A model generated the notes under the pieces. That model was not told the DNA's origin. It saw only the letters and a list, made by a program, of their open reading frames with translations, and did no database searches. Positions 1 through 8,105 of a DNA stretch of 64,000 nucleotides are shown in pieces. A program made the translations under genes and the position numbers. The stretch's first letter is position 1. Every line of letters begins with the position of its first letter. Source of the DNA: Paenibacillus sp. FSL R7-0337 (GTDB lineage Bacteria > Bacillota > Bacilli > Paenibacillales > Paenibacillaceae); NCBI RefSeq assembly GCF_037969875.1, contig NZ_CP150218.1, forward strand, positions 4,898,001-4,962,000, in the 5' to 3' direction.

Positions 1-5
1 ACCAA

Positions 6-968
6 TTGAACAACAAACTGGTGCTCAGCCTTATTGTGGCTTGTGCTGTGCTGTCGGGTTGCGCTTCGGACGCCAATACAGCGAAGCCTGATAACACTCC
101 GACTGCTGCTGCACCCACTGTCGCTGCAACTGTTCAACCTACGGCAGAGATTACTCCTGCCCCGACAACTACTCCTACTGAAGCACCTAAGGCAGAGCCT
201 ACGGCTGCGGAGAAGCTGGCTCTGGACTACATCATTACATATGTGAACAATTCGGATGTGGCGGCGAAAAAGAAATTTGTGGCTGAACATCTCCATCCCG
301 GTGTGCAGGCTTTGTTCAAAGAAGCCCAATTGACGGAGACGGAGCCAGAGCTTAAAGTGCTTAGACCCAAGGTCATTGAATCTACAGAGTATACAGATGA
401 CAATGGGGCAAAGGTGGATGCGGTACTGCTTCAGGGTGAAAAACGGTCGAATATGTACAATGAGGTTATTGTTCTAATTGCAGATAACAAAATCTTCAGG
501 GCTATGGAAGCAGTGGAGAAAGTCGAATTTGACCATCTCCGCAGCAAGTTCAAAGCACCGGTTCCTGCTGTGACGTTACCGCCCCTGACGGTGCTGGATG
601 AATTGGTCAACTTTATCATTGTCGATGTGTGGAACAAAGGCTTCGCTGAGTTCCATTATTATTCCAAGAACGGGAAGAACAGTGTCGGCGAAAAGATGGA
701 TATTCAGGCAACCATGGAGCGGTTAGCTGTTGCGATGGCCCACAAGAAAGAATCCGACAGCTACATCGCAGGCCTGGGTGCTGAATATGACGATGTGAAG
801 AAAGTATGGGCACCGCTATCCCAAGAAACTGACCGCTTGTACGCGCAGCTCCTCACTGGCCCGCCCATGCCCAAAGATCCCAATACTAAGTTTGATACCG
901 AGGCATTCCGTCAGTACAGGGATGATTTTCAGGAGAAGATAGATACGATGCTGCTTGAAAATGAATAA
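6..968 (+). CDS. Lipoprotein of unknown function
   Basis: The 320-residue product begins with a lipoprotein signal peptide: basic start, hydrophobic core and lipobox LSGC with Cys19 as the lipidated residue. A Thr/Pro/Ala-rich linker (about residues 20-68) follows, typical of a spacer through the Gram-positive wall. The rest is a soluble acidic and helical domain that I do not recognise. The start used is a TTG five bases into the window, so its ribosome-binding site cannot be checked, but the signal peptide begins right there, which supports it. It ends just before a strong hairpin terminator, and the next gene is convergent. Function is unknown; an extracytoplasmic membrane-anchored protein is the only safe inference. 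Confidence 0.8.
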   Translation: MNNKLVLSLIVACAVLSGCASDANTAKPDNTPTAAAPTVAATVQPTAEITPAPTTTPTEAPKAEPTAAEKLALDYIITYVNNSDVAAKKKFVAEHLHPGVQALFKEAQLTETEPELKVLRPKVIESTEYTDDNGAKVDAVLLQGEKRSNMYNEVIVLIADNKIFRAMEAVEKVEFDHLRSKFKAPVPAVTLPPLTVLDELVNFIIVDVWNKGFAEFHYYSKNGKNSVGEKMDIQATMERLAVAMAHKKESDSYIAGLGAEYDDVKKVWAPLSQETDRLYAQLLTGPPMPKDPNTKFDTEAFRQYRDDFQEKIDTMLLENE

Positions 969-1001
969 ACAAAAGGGCGCCCCTGTTACAGGACGCCCAG
1001 G

Positions 1002-1031
1002 CTGCCAGGAAAGTTCTGGCAGTCTTTTTTT
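1002..1031 (+). terminator. Rho-independent terminator of the lipoprotein gene
   Basis: A perfect 7-bp stem (CTGCCAG at 1002-1008, CTGGCAG at 1016-1022) is followed by seven T at 1025-1031. It lies 34 bases after the lipoprotein stop codon. Confidence 0.85.
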
Positions 1032-1045
1032 GTTGTAGTTGTATT

Positions 1046-1061
1046 GGAAACTATAGTTTCC
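1046..1061. repeat. Perfect 16-bp palindrome between convergent genes
   Basis: GGAAACTATAGTTTCC reads the same on both strands. It sits between two convergent transcription units, beyond the terminator of each, so it is unlikely to be a promoter operator. Function unknown. Confidence 0.5.
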
Positions 1062-1114
1062 TGATGCTGTGGAAAGATGTATAAATTTGTAGACAAGAGG
1101 GATTTCAACAGCTA

Positions 1115-1147
1115 AAAATTGAATGTATGCGAAAAACAGCATACATT
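1115..1147 (-). terminator. Terminator of the FMN-lipoprotein/ndh2/hepS/hepT operon
   Basis: On the minus strand, stem AATGTATGC / GCATACATT (9 bp, 8-base loop) at 1147-1122 is followed by a short T tract at 1119-1115. It lies 40 bases beyond the polyprenyl synthase stop codon. Confidence 0.7.
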
Positions 1148-1186
1148 GTGCTAGCGCACAGGTTGTCACCACATTGTGCTGGTGCT

Positions 1187-2167
1187 TTAGCGGTCACGCC
1201 CGGCGAAGTATTGCAGCAGAGTCCTCAGGTCAGCATGCGCCGGGAAGCTGGAGAGCTGCTCCACAATCGCAGCAGCCCGGGACAGATAGTCCTGGCTGAC
1301 AGCCTCTGAGCGGACCAGGGCATCACTGCCCCTTACGAGCTCCAAGACCTGCTCGATGTCCGCAGGAGAAGAGTCAGGGCCTATTCTGCGGATGACAGGG
1401 GCAAGTTCGGCATCCTGTAAGGCGAAGAGCACAGGAAGGGTAACCTGGCCGTGGCGAAGATCACTGCCGGCCGGCTTGCCGAGGACATCCGCCGATTGCG
1501 TGAAGTCCAGGATGTCATCCTGAATCTGGAATGACATCCCCAGCGCTTCGCCGAAATCATAGAGAAGCTGGGCAGTCTCTGCACTGCTCTCCGCCGACAG
1601 TGCGCCTACCCGCAGGCAGGTAGCCATCAGCAGCGCGGTTTTGTTACGGGACTTCTCCAGATATTGCTCCAGTGTAAGATCATAATCGAAGGCATGCTCC
1701 AATTGCTGGTATTCACCGAGACATAGCTGGCCCGTAGCGACAGAGGACAAATCGTGAACGTAACGGTCCTTATCCCCGGTGTACTTGCTGAGCAGTTCAA
1801 TAATGCGGGCAGACATATAATTACCGATATGGACAGCGGATAGAATACCGGTCTTGATATGCAGCGCAGGCTCGCCCCGCCGCAGCTCGGCGTTATCAAT
1901 AATATCGTCATGAATCAATGAGGCCACATGGATAAATTCAGCCGCAGCGGATAATTGCAGGGTTCGGCGTCCGGCAGGCTTAGGACCAAACCGGCTGCCG
2001 ACAATAACCATCAGCGGGCGGAGGCGTTTACCGCCGGAGCCTGTCAGTTCTAGAATGCTCTGCGCCAGCTGCGACTTTTTGGGAACATCCTTATCACGGG
2101 TCACCAGATTCTTAATTTCACGGTTAATTTCATTCAGATCAATATTCAAGGCTTCGTGCAGCTTCAT
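1187..2167 (-). CDS. hepT: Polyprenyl diphosphate synthase, heptaprenyl synthase component II (HepT/DmkB-like)
   Basis: Trans-prenyltransferase of 326 residues that would elongate an isoprenoid chain for menaquinone or demethylmenaquinone side chains. Both aspartate-rich motifs are intact: DDIID at about residues 87-91 and DDILD at about 216-220. A GGKRLRP substrate-binding segment precedes the first. Gene length is normal for the family. It starts 19 bases after a component-I-like gene and is last in a leftward operon that begins with an FMN lipoprotein and NADH dehydrogenase. In Listeria the corresponding synthase (DmkB) supplies the quinone pool used by extracellular electron transfer. That role here is inferred from gene order; housekeeping menaquinone synthesis is the alternative. 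Confidence 0.9.
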   Translation of the reverse strand: MKLHEALNIDLNEINREIKNLVTRDKDVPKKSQLAQSILELTGSGGKRLRPLMVIVGSRFGPKPAGRRTLQLSAAAEFIHVASLIHDDIIDNAELRRGEPALHIKTGILSAVHIGNYMSARIIELLSKYTGDKDRYVHDLSSVATGQLCLGEYQQLEHAFDYDLTLEQYLEKSRNKTALLMATCLRVGALSAESSAETAQLLYDFGEALGMSFQIQDDILDFTQSADVLGKPAGSDLRHGQVTLPVLFALQDAELAPVIRRIGPDSSPADIEQVLELVRGSDALVRSEAVSQDYLSRAAAIVEQLSSFPAHADLRTLLQYFAGRDR

Positions 2168-2186
2168 CGTTCATGTTCCCACCTGT

Positions 2187-2636
2187 TCAAATGGCTTTGC
2201 TGGTACGGCTTCGTTGTCTGCGCTCCTGAATGAGGAATTCACCAAGCTCCCTGGCCAGATTGTGTTCCGTGAACTCTCCATTTGAACGTTCGATCTGCAA
2301 TTTTTTGATGGAAGAGGCCATATAAGCTACCAGATCCAGCTCCCTGCATTTCACTGCAAACTGCAGATAGAAGCTGTACAGGTAATCTCCATCCAAAATG
2401 TTACGGGTCAGGTCAGGATGATGTGGGACACATTCCATATGGCGCTGTGCTGCCAAGGTAAGGATAGTATAAATGCCTAGCAAATGGGTTTTGCGGTCAT
2501 ACTCCAGATCATGGCGTTCCAGTACCGAGAGCATTTGCTCATATTCTGCCGGAGAGAGAGACAACTGAATTCCGGCAATACTAGACATTTCAGCCTGAAG
2601 CAACCGGAACGTATCTTGGGTGATTTTTTGGTTCAC
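2187..2636 (-). CDS. hepS: Heptaprenyl diphosphate synthase component I-like small subunit
   Basis: The start is the GTG at 2636, because AAGGAG lies 8 bases upstream; an in-frame ATG further upstream (2678) has no such site. The 149-residue product has the segment ILDGDYLYSFYLQ followed by a charged helix, resembling the LAGDY core of HepS, the non-catalytic component of two-subunit heptaprenyl synthases. It is much shorter than the roughly 250 residues I expect of Bacillus HepS and seems to lack part of the N-terminal region. The catalytic component follows after 19 bases, so the two probably form one heterodimer. The family assignment is from recall of the motif and the gene pairing. Confidence 0.7.
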   Translation of the reverse strand: MNQKITQDTFRLLQAEMSSIAGIQLSLSPAEYEQMLSVLERHDLEYDRKTHLLGIYTILTLAAQRHMECVPHHPDLTRNILDGDYLYSFYLQFAVKCRELDLVAYMASSIKKLQIERSNGEFTEHNLARELGEFLIQERRQRSRTSKAI

Positions 2637-2752
2637 AAGCTTCTCTCCTTCATGTCGGTTTTGCTGGAAGGAACTCAATCCCTGAATATTCCTACAAAAC
2701 CACTTTGTTGAAAAAGCGCATATAAATGTACTTTCACCTCGTTAAACAAGGA

Positions 2753-2781
2753 GAGTAATGTGTCCTAGGGACACATTACTC
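2753..2781. repeat. Perfect 13-bp hairpin inside the FLEET-like operon
   Basis: GAGTAATGTGTCC and its exact complement are separated by TAG. On the coding (minus) strand it lies about 95 bases after the ndh2 stop and 117 bases before hepS. There is only a poor T tract after it, so it may be a weak terminator or an mRNA-processing or stability element rather than a full stop. Confidence 0.6.
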
Positions 2782-2876
2782 TTGAGAATATCCTATTCAG
2801 CTTGCAGCAGCGGAGCCTGTGCATCCGCCGCTGTTTATAAATGAATGTAGTTCGTAACAACCGGTTACCCGGTTCA

Positions 2877-4754
2877 TCAGTCGGTATACAGATACCAGCG
2901 CCGGACTAGAGGAATCCTCTTCCACTGCTTCTTGAGCCAAGGAAGAACATAGTAATCCAGGCCGAACACGCTGCCGGAACCGCCGATGCAGGCAATAGCT
3001 GCTCCAACATACCAGAGCATTTCTGTTGCTGCCATCTTGGTGGTCCAGATCATAACCGCCATACCTATCGTGGCCAGAGCAGAGATCGCTGTGAACAGAC
3101 CAACAATCAGCATTACACCGAAGACGATCTCGGCACAAACCATACCGATTTGGAACCATTTGGCCAGGAAGGTGTAAGAACCGTCCGGGTTATAGAACAT
3201 GAGATCCATGAACCAGTTAGAGATATCATAGATGAAACCTGGAACCGGAAGAGCCGATACAGCTTCTTTGGCAGTGGATACTGCGGAAGCGGCAGATTGG
3301 GCATCTACGGTAGTTTTGACTGCATCTACAGCCTGACTTGCTGCTGATGTGGCGTCTGCATAAGGAGCCGCAGGAATCAGGAAAATCTTATTCGGATCAA
3401 CCCAGATCTTGCGGATCTTCTCTATACCTTCATATAACCACATTCCCCCGAGCAGCATACGGAGCGGAACGAGCCAGAAGTTCGGTGAGCGCTTGGAGAA
3501 GTAACCGCCGACGAAGCTCTTGCGGTTCTCAACATGGAAGAACTCGTGCATCATGTAAGTCCAGACCTTGTTGAAGCCCACAACCTGGGACAGATAGAAC
3601 ATATTAATGAAATGTTTGGACAACATAGCCATGAATCCGGTCAGCATGAAGAACTTGCCCGGAAGACCAACGTTCGCTACACCGTAGCGGCTGCCGATCG
3701 AAACCATGGTGCCGTGGAAGCCTGGTTTGTATGCTTTTTTAGGCGTACCCTTGATATCGGCAGTGATATTGCCTGCGATAACCGGAGCTGCCTGTTCAGC
3801 ATTCTCAACCATTTGCGGAACTGGACGTTCTTCGCCTTCAGGGATGAAGAAGATGTTATCCCCAACAACGTATACGTTCTTATGGTCAACACTCTCAAGG
3901 TGTTCATTAGTAACAATACGTTTGCGGCCTTGCTGCTGAACATCAAGGTTACCGACGATTTCGGAGCCTTCAACACCGGCTGTCCAGACGATTGTCTGTG
4001 CATCCACGATGTTCTTCTCGCCGAGGGCAACAGAGCCTGCGCCTACTTCGGTGATTTTGGCGCCTGTAACGATTTCTACCTTCAGCTTGCGCAGACGGGC
4101 TTCGGCTTTCTGGATCAGCTTATCCGGCAGGATAGGCAGAATCTTCGGAGCCATATCAGCTACAACCAATCTAACCTCAGAAGGATCGATGAAGAATTCC
4201 TTGCAGAGCTCCTCGCGCTGCTCGGCCATTTCACCTACAAGCTCAACGCCGGTAAAGCCGGCACCGATAATTACGAAGGTCAGCATAGCGCGGCGAGTAG
4301 CCGGGTTCTTTTCCTTCGCAGCTTTGGTGTACATGTCGCGGATCTGACGCTTCAGGGCTACTGCATCATCGTAAGACCAGAAGGAGAAGGTGTTCTCTTC
4401 TGCTCCGGGGATTCCGAAGAAGGTTGGCTTGCTTCCTGTGCCGATGACCAGATAATCATAAGCATAGGTGGCTTTGTCGGACTTCAGCTTCTTGTTCTTG
4501 AAATCAATGTTACTGATTTCGTCTAGAACAACATCTACCTTCAGGCCGGCAAAGATTTTTTTCAAGTCAATTTTGATCGAATCCTCAGGTGCGCGATTCG
4601 CAGAAACCTCATGCAGCTCAGTCAAAAGAGTGTGATATGGATTTCGGTCGATCAGTTTGATTTCTACATCTTTGTCGTTCTTAAATTTCTTTGCCAGTTT
4701 CTTAGCCGTGAGTACGCCGCCGTAGCCGCCGCCCAAAATGACTATTTTCTTCAA
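2877..4754 (-). CDS. ndh2: Type II NADH dehydrogenase with C-terminal membrane domain (Ndh2-like)
   Basis: The N-terminal ~400 residues are a flavoprotein NADH:quinone oxidoreductase: FAD-binding GGGYGG at residues 8-13, a second dinucleotide site IIGAGFTGVELVGE at about 161-175, and an ATG-type motif near VWTAGVEG. The C-terminal ~200 residues are different: several hydrophobic segments resembling a DoxX-type membrane domain, interrupted by an Ala/Ser/Val-rich stretch (about 470-510). Ordinary NDH-2 enzymes are about 400 residues. The Listeria Ndh2 used for extracellular electron transfer also carries an extra membrane C-terminus. The start is TTG with GAGGTGA 7 bases upstream. It lies 49 bases after the FMN lipoprotein, so they are probably cotranscribed. 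Likely role: passing electrons from NADH to a dedicated membrane quinone pool. Confidence 0.88.
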   Translation of the reverse strand: MKKIVILGGGYGGVLTAKKLAKKFKNDKDVEIKLIDRNPYHTLLTELHEVSANRAPEDSIKIDLKKIFAGLKVDVVLDEISNIDFKNKKLKSDKATYAYDYLVIGTGSKPTFFGIPGAEENTFSFWSYDDAVALKRQIRDMYTKAAKEKNPATRRAMLTFVIIGAGFTGVELVGEMAEQREELCKEFFIDPSEVRLVVADMAPKILPILPDKLIQKAEARLRKLKVEIVTGAKITEVGAGSVALGEKNIVDAQTIVWTAGVEGSEIVGNLDVQQQGRKRIVTNEHLESVDHKNVYVVGDNIFFIPEGEERPVPQMVENAEQAAPVIAGNITADIKGTPKKAYKPGFHGTMVSIGSRYGVANVGLPGKFFMLTGFMAMLSKHFINMFYLSQVVGFNKVWTYMMHEFFHVENRKSFVGGYFSKRSPNFWLVPLRMLLGGMWLYEGIEKIRKIWVDPNKIFLIPAAPYADATSAASQAVDAVKTTVDAQSAASAVSTAKEAVSALPVPGFIYDISNWFMDLMFYNPDGSYTFLAKWFQIGMVCAEIVFGVMLIVGLFTAISALATIGMAVMIWTTKMAATEMLWYVGAAIACIGGSGSVFGLDYYVLPWLKKQWKRIPLVRRWYLYTD

Positions 4755-4803
4755 GAGAAACTCACCTCATTCATCTGATTAGCTGCAAAAGGGTGGCGAA
4801 TAC

Positions 4804-5709
4804 TTATTTCGCGCCTTCGAGTGCTTTTTGTGCAAGTGTGAAATATTCACCAACGTGGATGGATACGCCGGAGATTGCGTCTGTTTTACCTTCAGCATCC
4901 AGGGTAGGAGCTACGCCTTTGTTCTCAAGGAAGTATTTCTCGGCAAGGGCGATTTCTTCATGCCATTCAGCAGCAGCGCCGCCGGCTTTCATGCCGTATT
5001 TGCCGTCTACAGAATATTGTTTCTTATCGTCGCCTGCAGCATTCACACCGCTGAAATTAACAGCTACAACGTTGCCGTTAGCAACAGACAGAGCTACAGT
5101 AGACTTCCAGCCGGATGTAGCATCCATTTCGCCTTCAGCAGTGTATCCGCCATCTTTGTATGGGCCTGCTTGTGCAGGACCGGCAGCAAGTGCAGCCTGA
5201 GCTGCGCCAACGAAATCACTAACGTGTACGGATACACCGGAGATTGCATCTGTTTTGCCTTCAGCATTTACAGTGAGAGCAGCAGGATCTTGTTTTTCAA
5301 TCAGGTAGGCTTCAGCAAGAGCAGCCTGTTCATGCCATTCGGACTTCGCACCGCCGATTTTAACCAGACCATAATTGCCGTCTTCGGATACTTTTTTCTT
5401 CAAATCGCCTGCTTTTTTAACATTGAAAGCATTCCAGTCAGCTTTGGTGATTTTGCCGCCTTCTACAGTCAGTTGTGTAAAGGTCTGCCAGCCAGTCTCT
5501 GGATCGGCATCCACTGTACCGTAGTAGGTTCCGTCCTGGTACTTGCCTGTTTCGGCTGCAGGTGCAGTAGTTGCTTCAGCTGCGGCAGTAGCAGTTGCTA
5601 CAGGTGCTGTTGTTGCAGCAGCGTTCTCTGCTTTGTTGCTGTTGCCACAACCTGCGAGTAAAGTACCCAATACCAGAGCGCTCGACAAGATTACAGAAGC
5701 TTTTTTCAT
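4804..5709 (-). CDS. pplA: FMN-binding lipoprotein with two flavinylation domains (PplA-like)
   Basis: 301 residues. The lipoprotein signal peptide has lipobox LLAGC (Cys21), followed by an Ala/Thr-rich linker (about 22-54). Two homologous FMN-binding domains follow (about 57-175 and 183-300), each ending in DAISGVS (154-160 and 277-283). These match the ApbE flavinylation motif, except that Val replaces the usual Ala before the acceptor Ser. Listeria PplA has the same plan: lipid anchor plus two covalent FMN domains that deliver electrons outside the cell. GGAGG lies 10 bases before the ATG. It is first in an operon with ndh2, hepS and hepT and is preceded by FNR/CRP-like boxes. No apbE, eetA or eetB gene is in this window. 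Confidence 0.88.
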   Translation of the reverse strand: MKKASVILSSALVLGTLLAGCGNSNKAENAAATTAPVATATAAAEATTAPAAETGKYQDGTYYGTVDADPETGWQTFTQLTVEGGKITKADWNAFNVKKAGDLKKKVSEDGNYGLVKIGGAKSEWHEQAALAEAYLIEKQDPAALTVNAEGKTDAISGVSVHVSDFVGAAQAALAAGPAQAGPYKDGGYTAEGEMDATSGWKSTVALSVANGNVVAVNFSGVNAAGDDKKQYSVDGKYGMKAGGAAAEWHEEIALAEKYFLENKGVAPTLDAEGKTDAISGVSIHVGEYFTLAQKALEGAK

Positions 5710-5753
5710 TTTGATATGACCTCCAAGAAAATAGTTTAAAATATATATATTAA

Positions 5754-5817
5754 AATGTAAAACATTTTAATAGCCATGGAAGTGATAAAAATCACTTTAT
5801 AAATGATAAATGTCACT
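5754..5817 (-). promoter_or_regulatory. FNR/CRP-like tandem boxes and candidate -10 of the FLEET-like operon
   Basis: Two dyads fit TGTGA-N6-TCACA. Box 1 at 5781-5796 is AGTGA-N6-TCACT; box 2 at 5802-5817 is AATGA-N6-TCACT. Their centres are exactly 21 bp apart, on the same helix face. A candidate -10, TACATT on the minus strand (5759-5754), would put transcription start near 5747 and the boxes at -41.5 and -62.5, the positions of class II plus upstream activator sites. This predicts anaerobic or CRP-family activation. Seen: motifs and spacing. Inferred: the regulator and start site. Confidence 0.65.
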
Positions 5818-5941
5818 TTCAACTCGGTCTTAAGTCCCTTTTTGTAGCAGGCATACGACATATATCGGCAGGCAATAAGAAAAAATTTAATCATATCGTT
5901 TCTTGTTCGATGGCATTTTAGCACAAGCTATGGAACTATCA

Positions 5942-5957
5942 TGTGAAAATAATCACT
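5942..5957. promoter_or_regulatory. Third FNR/CRP-like box
   Basis: TGTGA-N6-TCACT matches 9 of 10 consensus positions of an FNR/CRP-family site, the best of the three in this intergenic region. It lies about 200 bp upstream of the FMN-lipoprotein promoter and 235 bp upstream of the CsbD-like gene, so its target is unclear. The 5710-6191 gap holds no other convincing gene. An 18-base stem-loop region with GTGCAG/CTGCAC arms (6078-6092) lies nearer to csbD. Confidence 0.5.
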
Positions 5958-6100
5958 TAAATCATAAATAAATTTACTTCTGAAGTATATCAAATTTTAA
6001 GATAGTTGAATAGCTTTTTATAAAGACTTTTATGTGACGAAAGTTGAGTTATTCTGCATGGTTTCACCCGGTTGCAGGTGCAGCCCCTGCACACCCTGGC

Positions 6101-6126
6101 GATTCAGCAAAAAGTCATAGGGGTAA
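6101..6126 (+). promoter_or_regulatory. Possible SigB-type promoter of the CsbD-like gene
   Basis: GATTCA (6101-6106), 14-base spacer, GGGTAA (6121-6126) loosely fits the general stress consensus GTTTAA-N12..14-GGGTAT. CsbD of Bacillus subtilis is SigB-controlled, so the position is suggestive, but the -35 match is weak. Confidence 0.3.
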
Positions 6127-6191
6127 TAGATCACAAGCAATTATAAGCTTTCGCCAGACATTAAATAGACAACTAAGGAGATGAGCTTGTA

Positions 6192-6395
6192 GTGGATAAC
6201 AATGTGATCAAAGGTAAATGGCTACAGATTAAAGGTGAAGCCAAGAAGCAATGGGGCAAGCTGACGGATGACGATCTGGATATCATCGACGGTGAAAAAG
6301 ACAAGCTGGTGGGCAAGCTGCAGGAGCGTTACGGCCATTCCAAGGATGAAGCCGAAGCGGAGTACCATAAATGGGAGTCCTCCCACCGCAGCTAA
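6192..6395 (+). CDS. CsbD family stress protein
   Basis: A 67-residue, highly charged, soluble protein with the CsbD hallmarks: an early IKGKWLQIKGEAKKQWGKL segment, then DDLDIIDGEKDKLVGKLQERYG. Members are abundant small general-stress proteins whose molecular function is unknown. The start is GTG with AAGGAG 11 bases upstream. It is a single-gene unit with its own terminator and possibly a SigB-like promoter. Confidence 0.88.
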   Translation: MDNNVIKGKWLQIKGEAKKQWGKLTDDDLDIIDGEKDKLVGKLQERYGHSKDEAEAEYHKWESSHRS

Positions 6396-6415
6396 TCAGC
6401 AGTTAACGATAAAAG

Positions 6416-6452
6416 GAAAGAGCGCGGATCGTATCTGATTTGCGCTCTTTTG
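6416..6452 (+). terminator. Terminator of the CsbD-like gene
   Basis: AAAGAGCGC (6417-6425) pairs perfectly with GCGCTCTTT (6442-6450) and continues in T. It lies 22 bases after the stop codon. Confidence 0.8.
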
Positions 6453-6588
6453 CTGTCTTCAGGACATGAGGCAGTTTTCACTCTCATATAAATACATATG
6501 CTATAGCCCTCATGCTTCATGTTTTCATTCCTCCAGTATGATACTATAAATATTATTGTGAACTTATTTTCGCTGCAGGAGTGGAGCT

Positions 6589-8004
6589 ATGGAATATGTC
6601 AAAATCTTTTTTGTGAATACAGCTTTACTGATCACTCTGTCGTATCTGGCGAATCTAATATACAAGTACACCGTAACCCACGCATCTGAGCCTGTAAAAA
6701 GAGTAAGCTGGGTGCTGCTCGCGGTCTTCGCAGGGTGGATCAGCACTTTTTTCGGCTACAGACTGCATGAGCATGTCATCTTCGACCTGCGGTATGTACC
6801 GCTTATCATCTCAACACTGGCTTACCCCCAACCCTTGGTCCTGATTATCATCGGAATCGCAACCGGGCTTACGCGCCTGACCTTCGGAGTGAACGAGGCA
6901 GCGCTGGTAGGCGTGCTGAATCTGACTATCTTGGGCTTCGTCTGTGCCGCTCTGAGCCTATGGATGAAGCGTTCACCTTCCTCGCTGATGTATAAGGGGA
7001 TTGTCACCATCTTGGTAGTCAATGTAGTAAATGTGCTGAATATTTCCTTATTTGGGGTCATTCCCACACATGATTACATAACGAAGATTCTGCCGGTTAC
7101 CTTTCCCGCAGGCCTTGTCCTCAGTGCTCTGTTCGCGCTGATTATCCGCGATTTCCATCTGGACCTGATGCGTACCGGACAGATCATTAGAGCGAATAAG
7201 CTGTTGTCCGAGCAGACGGAGGAGCTGCATAAGAATAAAATTGTACTAGAGGAAAGAGCCAAGCAGCTCATGCTCGCCTCACAGTTCAAATCGGAGTTCC
7301 TGGCGAACATGTCCCATGAACTAAGAACCCCGCTGAACAGCATTATTAACCTGTCCCAGATGATTGAAGAAGGCGATGAGTCCCTGAGTGAGGAGGAGCT
7401 TGCTGAATATGGCGGGATCATTCACCGCTCGGGAGAGGATCTCCTGTCGCTCATCAATGATATTCTCGATCTGTCCAAGGTAGAGGCCGGGAAGCTGGAT
7501 ATTATTATAGAGGATTTAAATACCAGCGAGGTCCCTGATCTGCTCGTCCAGCAGTTCGGTGTCTTAGCCAGACAGAAGCAGCTCACCTTCAGTGTCTCCT
7601 TGGACGAAGGGGTGCCGGCCGTAATCTACACGGACCCCCAGCGGGTGCAGCAGATTCTGCGCAATCTGCTCTCCAATGCTTTCAAATTCACGATGACTGG
7701 CGGGGTCACTATGAATATCCGTGTAGTGGAACGTCAGGAGGGGGCTGCTTCGCAGAAGTGGATTGCCTTTGAGGTGGAAGATACCGGAATCGGCATTCCC
7801 CCTGAGAAGCATGATTTGATCTTCGAGGCCTTTGAACAGGCGGATATCAATATCAGCCGTAAGTATGGCGGTACGGGGCTGGGCCTGTCTATCAGCAATG
7901 ATCTGGCCAGGCTCCTGGGCGGATTCATTACCCTGCGTAGCCGGGAAGGCCAGGGCAGTATATTCTCCTTACATTTACCACTGCATTCAGGCGCGTCCGT
8001 ATAA
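6589..8004 (+). CDS. Membrane sensor histidine kinase (5TM-LytS-like input domain)
   Basis: 471 residues. The first ~200 contain five to six hydrophobic helices with a YPQPLVLIIIGIATGLTRL-type segment, like the 5TM sensor of the LytS/YhcK group. A short coiled coil (about 205-232) leads to the HisKA domain with phospho-acceptor His243 in MSHELRTPL. The HATPase domain has N box LRNLLSNAFKFT, G1 DTGIGIP and G2 GGTGLGLSI, all intact. It would autophosphorylate in response to a membrane or extracellular cue. No response regulator is adjacent, so it is an orphan kinase. There is no receiver domain at its C-terminus. A GGAG site precedes the ATG. Confidence 0.88.
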   Translation: MEYVKIFFVNTALLITLSYLANLIYKYTVTHASEPVKRVSWVLLAVFAGWISTFFGYRLHEHVIFDLRYVPLIISTLAYPQPLVLIIIGIATGLTRLTFGVNEAALVGVLNLTILGFVCAALSLWMKRSPSSLMYKGIVTILVVNVVNVLNISLFGVIPTHDYITKILPVTFPAGLVLSALFALIIRDFHLDLMRTGQIIRANKLLSEQTEELHKNKIVLEERAKQLMLASQFKSEFLANMSHELRTPLNSIINLSQMIEEGDESLSEEELAEYGGIIHRSGEDLLSLINDILDLSKVEAGKLDIIIEDLNTSEVPDLLVQQFGVLARQKQLTFSVSLDEGVPAVIYTDPQRVQQILRNLLSNAFKFTMTGGVTMNIRVVERQEGAASQKWIAFEVEDTGIGIPPEKHDLIFEAFEQADINISRKYGGTGLGLSISNDLARLLGGFITLRSREGQGSIFSLHLPLHSGASV

Positions 8005-8041
8005 TCCCCGCAGCTCCAACTTTATTTGTGATTTCGGTGTA

Positions 8042-8069
8042 TTGACAGGAACCTGGTGCTGAGTAGAAT
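8042..8069 (+). promoter_or_regulatory. Housekeeping promoter of the MFS/NAD(P)-binding pair
   Basis: TTGACA (8042-8047), 16-base spacer, TAGAAT (8064-8069), 37 bases before the MFS start codon. Confidence 0.6.
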
Positions 8070-8105
8070 GAAGCAAAAGCCGCATCAAAGGAGAGTCAAC
8101 ACCCC

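Noticed and set aside
3534..4526. Long open frame (330 codons) on the plus strand
   Set aside because: It is antisense to ndh2, whose motifs and start site are clear; frame openness comes from codon bias.
6050..6130. Possible riboswitch before the csbD-like gene
   Set aside because: There is a GTGCAG/CTGCAC hairpin, but no conserved aptamer blocks that I know.
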